Positions 15,671 to 23,989 of a stretch of 64,000 bases of DNA are shown in pieces (the first letter of the stretch is position 1; each line of letters begins with the position of its first letter). The translations under genes were made by a program, and so were the position numbers. The notes beneath the pieces were generated by a model, which saw only the letters and a list, made by a program, of their open reading frames with translations, made no database searches and was not told where the DNA came from. Source of the DNA: Pseudomonas sp. JAI120 (GTDB taxonomy: Bacteria; Pseudomonadota; Gammaproteobacteria; Pseudomonadales; Pseudomonadaceae); assembly GCF_014207255.1 (NCBI RefSeq), contig NZ_JACHCZ010000008.1, positions 62,001-126,000 of the forward strand, given 5' to 3'.

Positions 15671-16541
15671 TCAGCGCCTGCACATACTCCACAAATGCCC
15701 GCGCCTTGGCACTGGCCATACGCCCGGTGGGGAATACCGCCCATAGATCCCTGGGCGGCAATTCCCAGTCGGTCAGTACCGTCTTGACCTCGCCGCTGGC
15801 CAGCTCCGGCGCGAACATCCAGGAGGACGACAGGGTGAGCCCCAGATGACTCAGCACGGCGGCGCGCACCCCTTCTGCTGCGGTGACATGCACACGGCCA
15901 TGGGCGACGACGGGGTATTGGCTGCCGCCTTGGCTGAAGCGCCAGTGTGAGCCTTCAGCGCGGGTATAGATGATTGCCTGGTGTTGCATCAGGTCGGCGG
16001 GGGTGGCGGGTTCGCCGAAGCGTGCGAAGTAGGCCGGGGTGCCGAGGATGACGCAGGGCGATTCGCCAATCTTGCGCGCCGTAAGGCTTGAGTCATTCAG
16101 GTTGCCCATGCGCAGGGCGACGTCGATGCCTTCCTCCACCAGGTTGAGGCTGCGGTCATCGAGCACCACGTCCACGTTCATCCCCGGATATTGCGCCAGG
16201 AACGGCCCCAGGTGCGGAATGATGTGCAGGCGTGCGAAGGTCACCGGCGCGCTGATCCGCAGGTTCCCCGAGAGCCCGGAGCCTGCACCGCGCGCAGCCT
16301 CGTCGGCCGCGTTGGCTTCATCAATGGCGCGCTTGGCTTTATCGAAAAACGCCAGCCCTGCCTCGGTTGGCGTCAGACCCCTTGTCGAACGCATCACCAA
16401 GCGTACCGCCAGGCGTGCCTCCAATTGCGCGACGCTCTTGGACACGGCCGGTTGGCCGATGCCCAGGCGCTTGGCCGCGGCAGAGAACGAGCCGGTCTCG
16501 ACAACGTGGACGAAGGTTTCCATGGCGGTGAGACGGTCCAT
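15660..16541 (-). CDS. LysR family transcriptional regulator
   Basis: The 293-residue protein begins MDRLTAMETFVHVVETGSFS with the winged helix-turn-helix (AAAKRLGIGQPAVSKSVAQLE) at residues 17-40, followed by a substrate-binding effector domain (FARLHIIPHLGPFL...). ATG 16541 has a GGAAC-type ribosome site. Its 3' end overlaps the convergent protease gene by 11 bp. The inducer and targets are not evident; it is separated from divergent hicA by about 200 bp. Confidence 0.9.
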   Translation of the reverse strand: MDRLTAMETFVHVVETGSFSAAAKRLGIGQPAVSKSVAQLEARLAVRLVMRSTRGLTPTEAGLAFFDKAKRAIDEANAADEAARGAGSGLSGNLRISAPVTFARLHIIPHLGPFLAQYPGMNVDVVLDDRSLNLVEEGIDVALRMGNLNDSSLTARKIGESPCVILGTPAYFARFGEPATPADLMQHQAIIYTRAEGSHWRFSQGGSQYPVVAHGRVHVTAAEGVRAAVLSHLGLTLSSSWMFAPELASGEVKTVLTDWELPPRDLWAVFPTGRMASAKARAFVEYVQALIKA

Positions 16542-16737
16542 CGGGTGTTCCTTGCTGGATTGGGCGCATCGCGATGCAGCGCGGCGTACCAGCCTAAGGG
16601 TAATGCCCATGGGGTGTCATCCGGTTGGCGGTTTTCAACATGGGGCAAAACACCCGTCAGTCAGGCTGACCCAATCTGTGCTTGAGTAAAGATAACTCTA
16701 GGGTTACTTTTATTCGGGCCAAGCCAAGGAGGCTGGG

Positions 16738-16926
16738 GTGCAGAGCAGGCTATTGATCAAGGAGCTGCAAGAGGCGGGTTGGGTGCTGGATCGGGTCACG
16801 GGCAGTCATCATATTTTTACCCACCGCTATAACCCGTACACGATCCCGGTGCCGCATCCGAAGAAGGATCTGCCCTTGGGCACCGTCAGAAGCATCAGGA
16901 AACGCGCCGGGCTGTTTCAGTTTTAA
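16738..16926 (+). CDS. hicA: HicA-type mRNA interferase toxin
   Basis: The 62-residue protein has the double-stranded-RNA-binding-like HicA fold: KELQEAGWVLDRVTGSHHIF contains the catalytic His, and VPHPKKDLPLGTVRSIRKRAG is the family's C-terminal signature. It starts at GTG 16738, 12 bp after an AAGGAGG ribosome site. HicB follows 11 bp downstream, so the two form a toxin-antitoxin operon in the common toxin-first order. Confidence 0.9.
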   Translation: MQSRLLIKELQEAGWVLDRVTGSHHIFTHRYNPYTIPVPHPKKDLPLGTVRSIRKRAGLFQF

Positions 16927-16937
16927 GGAGAGCATTC

Positions 16938-17342
16938 ATGCAATACCCAATCTGTATCGAATGGGGCGATGACTTCACCGCCACCGGTATCCAGATCCCC
17001 GATATTCCAGGCGCAGCCACTGCCGGGGACAGTTTCGAAGAGGCGTACAACGCCGCTGTGGAAGTCGCGCACATCCTGCTGCAGGAGATCGCCGCGGAGG
17101 GTGGGATGATTCCGATGCCAACATCGGTGGCCAATCATCACACCCACGAAGACTATGTCGGGATGGGCTGGGGCATGCTGGAGCTGGACATCTCGCCCTA
17201 TCTGGGCAAGACCGAGAAGGTCAATGTGACCTTGCCCGGTTATGTCATCCAGCGCATCGATCGCTATGTGCGCGAGCACAAGGTCAAAAGCCGCTCGTCA
17301 TTTCTGGCGGATGCGGCTTTGGAGAAGTTGGTGCGTTCTTAA
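16938..17342 (+). CDS. hicB: HicB-type antitoxin
   Basis: The 134-residue antitoxin has an N-terminal HicB domain (YPICIEWGDDFTATGIQIPD, residues 3-22, then PGAATAGDSFEEAYNAA) and a C-terminal ribbon-helix-helix DNA-binding segment (VNVTLPGYVIQRIDRYV...SRSSFLADAALEKL). It should neutralise HicA and autoregulate the operon. The stop lies 6 bp from the stop of the convergent MFS gene. Confidence 0.92.
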   Translation: MQYPICIEWGDDFTATGIQIPDIPGAATAGDSFEEAYNAAVEVAHILLQEIAAEGGMIPMPTSVANHHTHEDYVGMGWGMLELDISPYLGKTEKVNVTLPGYVIQRIDRYVREHKVKSRSSFLADAALEKLVRS

Positions 17343-17348
17343 GGGCAA

Positions 17349-18545
17349 TCAGGCTGTGGCGACGGCTCGCCGGCGCGAGGCGCTCAGGAACCGCAACAAC
17401 GCCACCAGCGGAAACGCGCTGCCCACCAGCATCACACCCAGCCAGCCGCCGTGTTCGTACACGCTGCTGGCAATCGCCGAGCCGAAGGCACCGCCGATGA
17501 AGATGCTGGTCATGTAAAGCGCGTTCAAACGGCTGCGGCTGTTGGCGTCAAGGGCGTAGATGGCGCGTTGACCGAGGACCATGTTCATCTGCACGCAGAA
17601 GTCCAGGACCACGCCGGTCACCGCCAGACCGATCACGCTGTACAGCGGGTGTACAAAGGCCGGCAGGAAGCTCAACACTGCAAACACCATGGCCAGCAGC
17701 GACGCGCGGTGGGTGTGGCCGGCATCGGCCAGGCGCCCGGCGATGGGGGCGGCAATGGCGCCGATGGCACCGACCAGGGCGAAGATCGCGATCTGGGTCT
17801 GGCTCAGGCCGTGGTTGCGCACCAGTTCCAGCGGGGCGGCGGTCCAGAACAGGCTGAACGTGGCGAACATGCAGCCTTGGTAAAACGCGCGTTGGCGCAG
17901 CAGCGGTTGTTCACGCAGCAGGGTGCCCAGGGAGCGCAGCAGTTGGCCATAACTGGCACTGTGATCCGGTTGGCGCTTGGGGATGGTCAGCATCAGCACC
18001 ACGCTGATCAGCGCCATCAACGCGGCTGCGGCCATGAACATCGCGCGCCAGCCAAAATGGTCAGCCACGACGCTGGACACTGGCCGTGCCAGCAGGATGC
18101 CCAGCAGCAGGCCGCCCATGATGCTGCCGACCACCCGACCCCGAGACTCGGCGGGCGCCAGGTGTGCGGCCAGCGGGATCAGGATCTGGACCGACACCGA
18201 ACTGAAACCGATCAGCAACGACACCAGCAGGAACAGGTTCGGTTGTTCGGTAAAGGCCGCGCCCAACAGGCTGGCAATTGCCACCACGGTCGTGATGATC
18301 ATCAACTTGCGGTTTTCCAGCAGGTCACCCAGGGGAACCAGGAAAAACAGGCCGAGGGCATAGCCGATCTGCGTCAGCGACACGATCAGGCTGGCCATCG
18401 CGGGGGTGAGGCCGACGTCCGGTGCGATCAGTTCGATGATCGGCTGGGCGTAGTAGATGTTGGCGACGATGGCGCCGCAGCAAAACGCAAACAGCATCAC
18501 CATGCTCCGGGTCATGGTGCTTGTAGCGTGGGAAGTAGCGTTCAT
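17349..18545 (-). CDS. MFS transporter
   Basis: This 398-residue, 12-helix major facilitator protein has the loop 2-3 signature GDLLENRKLMI and a conserved N-terminal helix with NIYYAQPIIE. It resembles the uncharacterised drug/sugar-efflux-like MFS group (NepI/YgaY-like). The substrate cannot be told from sequence. It is monocistronic, convergent with hicB and divergent from the periplasmic protein gene at 18722. Confidence 0.88.
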   Translation of the reverse strand: MNATSHATSTMTRSMVMLFAFCCGAIVANIYYAQPIIELIAPDVGLTPAMASLIVSLTQIGYALGLFFLVPLGDLLENRKLMIITTVVAIASLLGAAFTEQPNLFLLVSLLIGFSSVSVQILIPLAAHLAPAESRGRVVGSIMGGLLLGILLARPVSSVVADHFGWRAMFMAAAALMALISVVLMLTIPKRQPDHSASYGQLLRSLGTLLREQPLLRQRAFYQGCMFATFSLFWTAAPLELVRNHGLSQTQIAIFALVGAIGAIAAPIAGRLADAGHTHRASLLAMVFAVLSFLPAFVHPLYSVIGLAVTGVVLDFCVQMNMVLGQRAIYALDANSRSRLNALYMTSIFIGGAFGSAIASSVYEHGGWLGVMLVGSAFPLVALLRFLSASRRRAVATA

Positions 18546-18721
18546 GGTGTTCTCATAAAAGCGAGGGAAAGTGAGGCGAGCCTAAAGACAACACGGTAGC
18601 CCGGGTAGGCCGCCGGCAGTGATAACACTCATGCCCGGTAATGATGAGTGAATCGTTAATTTTCTGCGCGAACGGCAATGATACAGTCAGTCCCAATTGC
18701 CGAAACAGGAAATCCATTGCA

Positions 18722-19336
18722 ATGAAGATCACGTTGAACAAGATGCTCCTGGCTTCCACCCTTGCCGCCGCGATGGCGGTGGGGCTGGCGAATGCGGCCG
18801 AGGCGCCGCGCGTCGGTGTGCGTGGCGCCATCACGGCAGTCGACGGCGACGCCCTGCACGTCAAGGTCAACAGCGGTGAAGAAGTCACCGTGCACCTGAC
18901 CCAAGCGACCCAGGTGCGCGCCGTCACCCTGGCCAAGATCGATGAAATCAAACCTGGCAGCTACATCGGCTCGGCCGCCATGCCCAACGCCGACGGCACC
19001 CTGACGGCGCTGGAAGTGCATGTGTTCCCACCGGCCATGGCCGGCACCGGCGACGGGCATCGGGCGTTTGACCTGAAGGAAGGCAGCAGCATGACCAACG
19101 GCACTGTCGGCGACCTGGTGGTCAGCAAAGGGCGGACGTTGACCGTGAAATACAAAGGCGGCGAACAGAAGATCGTGGTGCCGGAGGATGTGCCGATCGT
19201 CAACCTGGAACCGGGGGACCGCAGCTTGCTCAAGCCGGGGGTGAAGGTGGTGTTGTTTGCGGCGCAGGGGGCGGATGGGAAAATCACTGCCCAAGCTATC
19301 TCAGCCGGCAAGGATGGCGTGACGCCGCCGATGTAA
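18722..19336 (+). CDS. periplasmic DUF5666-like protein
   Basis: The 204-residue product has a Sec signal peptide cleaved after GLANA (residue 25 or so). The mature domain has two beta-rich repeats with RGAITAVDGDALHVKV and NGTVGDLVVSKGRTLTVKYK, an OB-like pattern seen in DUF5666 proteins. Function is unknown. ATG 18722 is chosen because it directly precedes the signal peptide. A REP palindrome follows 20 bp after the stop. Confidence 0.75.
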   Translation: MKITLNKMLLASTLAAAMAVGLANAAEAPRVGVRGAITAVDGDALHVKVNSGEEVTVHLTQATQVRAVTLAKIDEIKPGSYIGSAAMPNADGTLTALEVHVFPPAMAGTGDGHRAFDLKEGSSMTNGTVGDLVVSKGRTLTVKYKGGEQKIVVPEDVPIVNLEPGDRSLLKPGVKVVLFAAQGADGKITAQAISAGKDGVTPPM

Positions 19337-19355
19337 CTGCAAAACACAGATCCAA

Positions 19356-19385
19356 ATGTGGGAGGGGGCTTGCCCCCTCCCACAT
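19356..19385. repeat. REP palindrome
   Basis: ATGTGGGAGGGGGC and its exact reverse complement (GCCCCCTCCCACAT) flank TT. It lies between the stops of two convergent genes, where it may also act as a terminator-like structure. Confidence 0.88.
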
Positions 19386-19414
19386 GTTGACCGAGTTTAT
19401 TCAGTCAGGTCGGG

Positions 19415-20419
19415 TTACTGGCCGCTGTAGATCTGGTCGAAAACGCCACCATCATTGAAGTGGGTTTTCTGCACGGTGCGCCAGTCACCAAAGGTCTTCT
19501 CTACCGACAGGAAGTCGACTTTCGGGAAGCGGTCGGTGTACTTGGCCAGCACCTTCGGATCACGTGGGCGCAGGTAGTTATTGGCGGCGATTTCCTGGCC
19601 TTCCGGCGACCACAGGTACTTCAGGTAGTCTTCAGCCGCCACGCGGGTGCCTTTCTTCTCGACCACTTTATCCACCACCGACACCGGCGGCTCGGCTTCG
19701 GCGGAGACGCTTGGGTAGACCACTTCGAACTGGTCACGGCCGAATTCCCGCGCGATCATTTCCGCTTCGTTCTCGAAGGTCACCAGCACATCGCCGATCT
19801 GGTTGGTCATGAACGTGGTGGTGGCGGCACGGCCACCGGTGTCCAGCACTGGCGCCTGTTTGAACAGCTTGCCGACAAAGGCCTTGGCCTTCTCTTCATC
19901 GCCGCCGTTTTTGAGCACATAACCCCAGGCCGACAGGTAGGTGTAGCGGCCGTTACCCGAGGTTTTCGGGTTGGGCACGATTACTTGCACGCCATCTTTC
20001 AACAGGTCCGGCCAGTCTTTCAGGGCTTTCGGGTTGCCCTTGCGCACGATGAACACAGTGGCCGAGGTGAACGGCGCGCTGTTGTTCGGCAGGCGGCTGA
20101 CCCAGTTGTCCGGCACCAGTTTGCCGTTGTCGACCAGGGCGTTGATGTCGGTGGCCATGTTCATGGTAATCACGTCAGCCGGCAGGCCGTCGATTACCGA
20201 GCGCGCTTGTTTGCTGGAACCGCCGAAGGACATCTGCAGGGTCAGCTTGTCATTCGGGTGCTCGGCTTCCCAGTGCTTCTGGAAGGCGGTGTTGTAGTCC
20301 TTGTAGAAATCGCGCATCACGTCGTAGGAGACGTTGAGCAGAGTGACCGGGGCGGCCTGGACGACGCCCGCCAGGGCAAGGCCGGCGGCCAGGAGAGAGG
20401 CGCTTACGAGTTTTTTCAC
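19415..20419 (-). CDS. sbp: sulfate ABC transporter substrate-binding protein Sbp
   Basis: The 334-residue periplasmic protein has a signal peptide ending VVQA and the sulfate/thiosulfate-binding family motifs NVSYDVMRDFYKDYN, FGGSSKQARSV and NPKTSGNGRYTYL. It delivers sulfate to a CysTWA permease, which is not encoded here, so it is an orphan binding protein. The start is GTG 20419, preceded by AAGGAATG. The leader carries AACAACAA just upstream, a sequence of the AAnAANAA type bound by Hfq/Crc. Confidence 0.93.
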   Translation of the reverse strand: MKKLVSASLLAAGLALAGVVQAAPVTLLNVSYDVMRDFYKDYNTAFQKHWEAEHPNDKLTLQMSFGGSSKQARSVIDGLPADVITMNMATDINALVDNGKLVPDNWVSRLPNNSAPFTSATVFIVRKGNPKALKDWPDLLKDGVQVIVPNPKTSGNGRYTYLSAWGYVLKNGGDEEKAKAFVGKLFKQAPVLDTGGRAATTTFMTNQIGDVLVTFENEAEMIAREFGRDQFEVVYPSVSAEAEPPVSVVDKVVEKKGTRVAAEDYLKYLWSPEGQEIAANNYLRPRDPKVLAKYTDRFPKVDFLSVEKTFGDWRTVQKTHFNDGGVFDQIYSGQ

Positions 20420-20427
20420 TGCTCATT

Positions 20428-20435
20428 CCTTGTTG
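20428..20435 (-). promoter_or_regulatory. AANAANAA (CA) motif in the sbp leader
   Basis: The minus strand reads AACAACAA directly before the AAGGA ribosome site of sbp. This is the Hfq/Crc catabolite-repression target pattern of pseudomonads; whether it acts here is inference. Confidence 0.35.
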
Positions 20436-20515
20436 TTCCGGAGAAGAGGGGAGGCACATTGCCAGCGACTATAGCCGGGAGCACTTAGTCGCTTAAAGAT
20501 TAAAAAGAACTTTGC

Positions 20516-21340
20516 TTATTCCACTTTCTTAAAAAGGGCGCTGCCACAGCGCGAACAGAATGCCGCGTTGGGCTCATGGCTGTTTTTCCTGCACACCGGG
20601 CAGTCGTGTTGCAGTTGTTCACCGCGCATGGCACTGGCCAGCTCGGCAGTAAAAATACCCGTGGGCACGGCGATGATCGAGTAACCGGTGATCATCACCA
20701 GCGACGAAATCACCTGGCCCAACGGCGTCTTGGGCACGATATCGCCAAAGCCCACGGTCGTCAGCGTCACGATCGCCCAATAGATGCCCTTGGGGATACT
20801 GGTGAAGCCGTGCTCCGGGCCTTCGATCACATACATCAAGGTGCCGAACACCGTCACCAGGGTGCACACGCTGACCAGGAACACCACGATCTTCTGCTTG
20901 CTGCCGCGCAGCGCCGCCATCAGGTAGTTGGCCTGCTTGAGGTACGGGCTGAGCTTGAGCACGCGGAAAATCCGCAGCATCCGGATGATGCGGATGATCA
21001 GCAGGTACTGCGCGTCGCTGTAATACAGCGCAAGGATGCCGGGCACGATGGCAAGCAAATCCACCAGCCCGTAAAAGCTGAAGGCGTAGCGCAACGGCTT
21101 GGGCGAGCAGTACAGGCGCAACCCGTACTCGATCAGGAAGATCAGCGTGAAGCCCCATTCAATGTAGGCCAGCACATCGGCGTAGTTCTGGTGGACCTGG
21201 TCGATGCTGTCGAGCATCACGATCACCAGACTGGCGAGGATGATCAACAGCAGGATGCCGTCAAAGCGCCGCCCGGCGACGGTGTCGCTTTGAAAAACCA
21301 TGACGTAGAGCCGCTGACGCCAGTCGTTATTGCTGTCCAT
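20516..21340 (-). CDS. voltage-gated-type potassium channel with C-terminal zinc ribbon
   Basis: The 274-residue membrane protein has six transmembrane segments. S4 is positively charged at regular spacing (RIIRMLRIFRVLKL), and the pore loop carries the potassium selectivity filter TLTTVGFGDIVP. After S6 a short tail has CPVC and CSRC, about 17 residues apart, a probable zinc ribbon. ATG 21340 is the natural start; upstream codons to 21490 overlap the neighbouring gene. It is probably co-oriented with, but not coupled to, the urea transporter upstream. Confidence 0.88.
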   Translation of the reverse strand: MDSNNDWRQRLYVMVFQSDTVAGRRFDGILLLIILASLVIVMLDSIDQVHQNYADVLAYIEWGFTLIFLIEYGLRLYCSPKPLRYAFSFYGLVDLLAIVPGILALYYSDAQYLLIIRIIRMLRIFRVLKLSPYLKQANYLMAALRGSKQKIVVFLVSVCTLVTVFGTLMYVIEGPEHGFTSIPKGIYWAIVTLTTVGFGDIVPKTPLGQVISSLVMITGYSIIAVPTGIFTAELASAMRGEQLQHDCPVCRKNSHEPNAAFCSRCGSALFKKVE

Positions 21341-21371
21341 AAAACCCGCCTGAATCGAATATCGAGCAAGC

Positions 21372-22247
21372 CTAGGGGGATTCGAAGGGGCTGTCCATGC
21401 GGGGTTTCCTGAGTATTCGGCCGCCGGCACGTACCAGCCAGCAGGCGAGGATAAACGGCGCGGTGAGTGCGGGCAGGTGCAGGGCGGCAAAGCCCGGTGT
21501 GAGGACGATCGCCAGGAGGATGCCGAGCAGCGGCAGCCACGGTTGGTGCCGTGCCTGGCTCAGCGCCAGGGCCGCGAGAGCCGGGTTGTAGCTGTGCAGG
21601 CCGAGGAGGGCGGCGGTGGTTTCGTCCAGCAACAGGGCGATCAGTACGCCGCTGCTGGCGCCGATCACGGCCCAGACCGCGGCGCGCCGGTTCGCCAGCC
21701 ACAGGCCGAGGGCAATCAGCGCGCCTGCCAGCGGCTGGTCCAGCAGCATGATTTGCGCCAGGCCGGTGAACGGCGCGCCGAGCGCGGCCAGGGTATCGGC
21801 CTCGCTCAGGGCCAAGGTACTGTGCGGAACGCTGCCCAACAGCAGCCAACCCAGGCCGACAAAGGGCGCGGTGTAGGCGGGCAGGTCGTCGGGCTGCGTA
21901 GCGTGTTTCAACCACTGCCGCGTGAGGATCGCGCTCAAGCCGCCGCACGCGAGGATCAGCGGCGGCAACAACGCTGACCAGGCGAAATGCTGGCTGATCA
22001 ACAGGCCCAGCAATACGCCGTTATAGCTATACAGCCCGGCCTGCCGCTCGGCCTTGGGATAGTCGCGACGCTGGGCCGTGAGCAACCCCGCGACGCCACC
22101 CAGCAACGCTCCGCCAAACAAGGCCGGAGCGCCGATCAGGATCGCCAACAGGCACAGCAGGCCGCACAGCGGATGGCGTTGCAGGAAGATCTGGCTGAAG
22201 CCGTTGAGCAGGGCTTCGGCCCAGTCGGGGCAGGTTGGGTTGTGCAT
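21372..22247 (-). CDS. urea transporter (UT/Yut family)
   Basis: The 291-residue hydrophobic protein has the two UT repeats: AGLYSYNGVLLGLLI and its second-half counterpart LHSYNPALAALALS, with LPAYTAPFV in the first and LTAPFILACWL at the end. These are hallmarks of bacterial urea channels. It lies just downstream of the glyoxylate operon on the same strand, a sensible context since ureide breakdown gives both glyoxylate and urea. A REP pair separates them. Confidence 0.87.
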   Translation of the reverse strand: MHNPTCPDWAEALLNGFSQIFLQRHPLCGLLCLLAILIGAPALFGGALLGGVAGLLTAQRRDYPKAERQAGLYSYNGVLLGLLISQHFAWSALLPPLILACGGLSAILTRQWLKHATQPDDLPAYTAPFVGLGWLLLGSVPHSTLALSEADTLAALGAPFTGLAQIMLLDQPLAGALIALGLWLANRRAAVWAVIGASSGVLIALLLDETTAALLGLHSYNPALAALALSQARHQPWLPLLGILLAIVLTPGFAALHLPALTAPFILACWLVRAGGRILRKPRMDSPFESP

Positions 22248-22275
22248 GATGGGTATTCAGTGGGACCGAGTTGGG

Positions 22276-22371
22276 CCCATCGGGGGCAAGCCCTCCCACA
22301 CTTGATTGGGTTCACATAGTTAGATGTGTGAATGCCGTCCAATGTGGGAGGGGGCTTACCCCCGATGGGGC
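22276..22371. repeat. REP pair (BIME)
   Basis: An inverted copy (CCCATCGGGGGCAAGCCCTC from 22276) and a direct copy (TGTGGGAGGGGGCTTACCCCC from 22343) face each other across about 40 bp, between the urea transporter start and the pyruvate kinase remnant. Confidence 0.85.
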
Positions 22372-22373
22372 CT

Positions 22374-22664
22374 CTACAGGCGCTGGATCAGCGTCTCTAT
22401 ACGCAAGGAGTTGGTCGGCCCCGGCTGCCCGCGCTGCCCGCGCTGCGCCATGCCCTGGGCCTGGGCAATCTCCAGCGCTGTGGAGCACACCTCATCCACC
22501 TGGCGAATCCGTTGGTAGCGCCGGGCGTGATCGGCATGGTCAACGTAGCTGAAGTTGAGGCGGAAGATATTCACCCCGGCGTGCACCCGCTCGCGGATGT
22601 CGTCGATACCGTTGGTGGCCGGGCCGAGGGTGGCGAGGATCTTGACCTTCCTGTCAGGCGTCAT
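22374..22664 (-). pseudogene. pykF: pyruvate kinase gene with large internal deletion
   Basis: From ATG 22664 the frame reads MTPDRKVKILATLGPATNGI and on to IFRLNFSYVDHADHARRYQR, the unmistakable start of pyruvate kinase. It then passes directly into a C-terminal-like sequence ending QPGPTNSLRIETL, matching the GxPGxTNxLRI end of the enzyme. Only 96 codons remain of about 470-480, so the active site, ADP site and allosteric domain are lost, yet the frame stays open. The start overlaps the ttuD stop by 11 bp, as in intact gcl-hyi-glxR-ttuD-pykF operons. Confidence 0.8.
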
Positions 22665-23934
22665 GGTGGGCAGTCTCAAGGATCAGGATGGCACGCAAGT
22701 CGTTGACATTGGTGCGGGTCGGCTCGGTAACGATCAAGCCGTCGAGGGCGGCGAAGTAGCCATAACCGTTGTTGTTATCCAGCTCGTCGCTGGCCGACAG
22801 GCCCAGGGCTTCGGCTCGCGCATAGCTGCACGGGGTCATGATCGCGCCGGCGTTGTCTTCGGAACCGTCGATGCCGTCTGTGTCACCGGCCAGGGCGTAC
22901 ACGCCGGGCAGGCCTTTGAGGCTGTCGGTCAGGCTCAGCAGGAATTCGGCGTTGCGTCCGCCACGGCCGGCGCCGCGCACGGTGACGGTGGTTTCACCGC
23001 CCGAGAGGATCACGCACGGCGCCGCCAGCGGCTGGCCGTGCTGCACGATTTGCCGCGCGATGCCGGCGTGTACTTTGGCCACCTCCCGCGCTTCGCCTTC
23101 CAGGTCGCCGAGGATCAGCGGGCTGAAACCGGCCTGGCGCGCTTTCACCGCCACCGCTTCCAGCGATTGTTGCGGGCGCGCGATCAGCTGGAAGTAGCTG
23201 CGGGCGAGCACCGGGTCGCCGGGCTTGACGGTTTCCGAGGCCGGATTCTGCAACCAGCTGCGCACGGCGGCCGGTGCGTCGATGCCGTAGCGCTTGAGGA
23301 TCGCCAGCGCCTGTTGCGAGGTGCTCGGGTCGCCGACCGTGGGGCCGGAGGCGATGACCGTGGCCTGGTCGCCCGGCACATCGGAAATCGCGTAGGTGTA
23401 GACCATTGCCGGCCAGGCGGCCTTGGCCAGCCGACCGCCCTTGATCGCCGAGAGGTGCTTGCGCACGCAATTCATCTCGCCAATGGTGGCGCCGGAGGTG
23501 AGCAGGGCTTTGTTGATGGCCTGCTTGTCGGCCAGGCTGATGCCTTCGGCGGGCAGCGCCAGCAAGGCGGAACCGCCGCCGGAGAGCAGGAAAATAACCC
23601 GGTCGTCTTCGCCGAGGTTGCTGATCAGTTCCAGCACGCGCTTGGCCACTGCAAGGCCGGCGGCATCGGGCACCGGGTGGGCGGCTTCGACCACTTCGAT
23701 TTTCTGGCACGGCGCGCCATGGCCGTAGCGGGTCACCACCAGGCCCGAGACGTCGCCCTGCCAGCAGTTCTCGACGACCAGCGCCATGGCGGCCGCCGCC
23801 TTGCCGGCGCCGATCACGATCACACGGCCGCTACGGTCCGCCGGCAGGTAGGGTTCAAGGACGTGCCGGGGGTGGGCGGCGTCGATGGCTGTGGCAAACA
23901 GCTCGCGAAGCAGGTGTTGCGGATCGACCGACAT
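22654..23934 (-). CDS. ttuD: glycerate 2-kinase TtuD (MOFRL family)
   Basis: The 426-residue kinase phosphorylates glycerate from tartronate semialdehyde reduction. The N-terminal domain has VIGAGKAAAAMA, LSGGGSALL and GEMNCVRKHLS; the C-terminal MOFRL domain has LSGGETTVTVRGAGRGGRN and AGDTDGIDG. It is the fourth gene of the glyoxylate carboligase operon, 55 bp after glxR, and overlaps the broken pyruvate kinase gene. Loss of that partner should not stop the pathway, because another pyruvate kinase could take over. Confidence 0.93.
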   Translation of the reverse strand: MSVDPQHLLRELFATAIDAAHPRHVLEPYLPADRSGRVIVIGAGKAAAAMALVVENCWQGDVSGLVVTRYGHGAPCQKIEVVEAAHPVPDAAGLAVAKRVLELISNLGEDDRVIFLLSGGGSALLALPAEGISLADKQAINKALLTSGATIGEMNCVRKHLSAIKGGRLAKAAWPAMVYTYAISDVPGDQATVIASGPTVGDPSTSQQALAILKRYGIDAPAAVRSWLQNPASETVKPGDPVLARSYFQLIARPQQSLEAVAVKARQAGFSPLILGDLEGEAREVAKVHAGIARQIVQHGQPLAAPCVILSGGETTVTVRGAGRGGRNAEFLLSLTDSLKGLPGVYALAGDTDGIDGSEDNAGAIMTPCSYARAEALGLSASDELDNNNGYGYFAALDGLIVTEPTRTNVNDLRAILILETAHHDA

Positions 23935-23989
23935 AAGCGGGCTCCCGGGGGATTTTTGTTATTAGAGGTGCAGCCATTTCAACGGGGGG

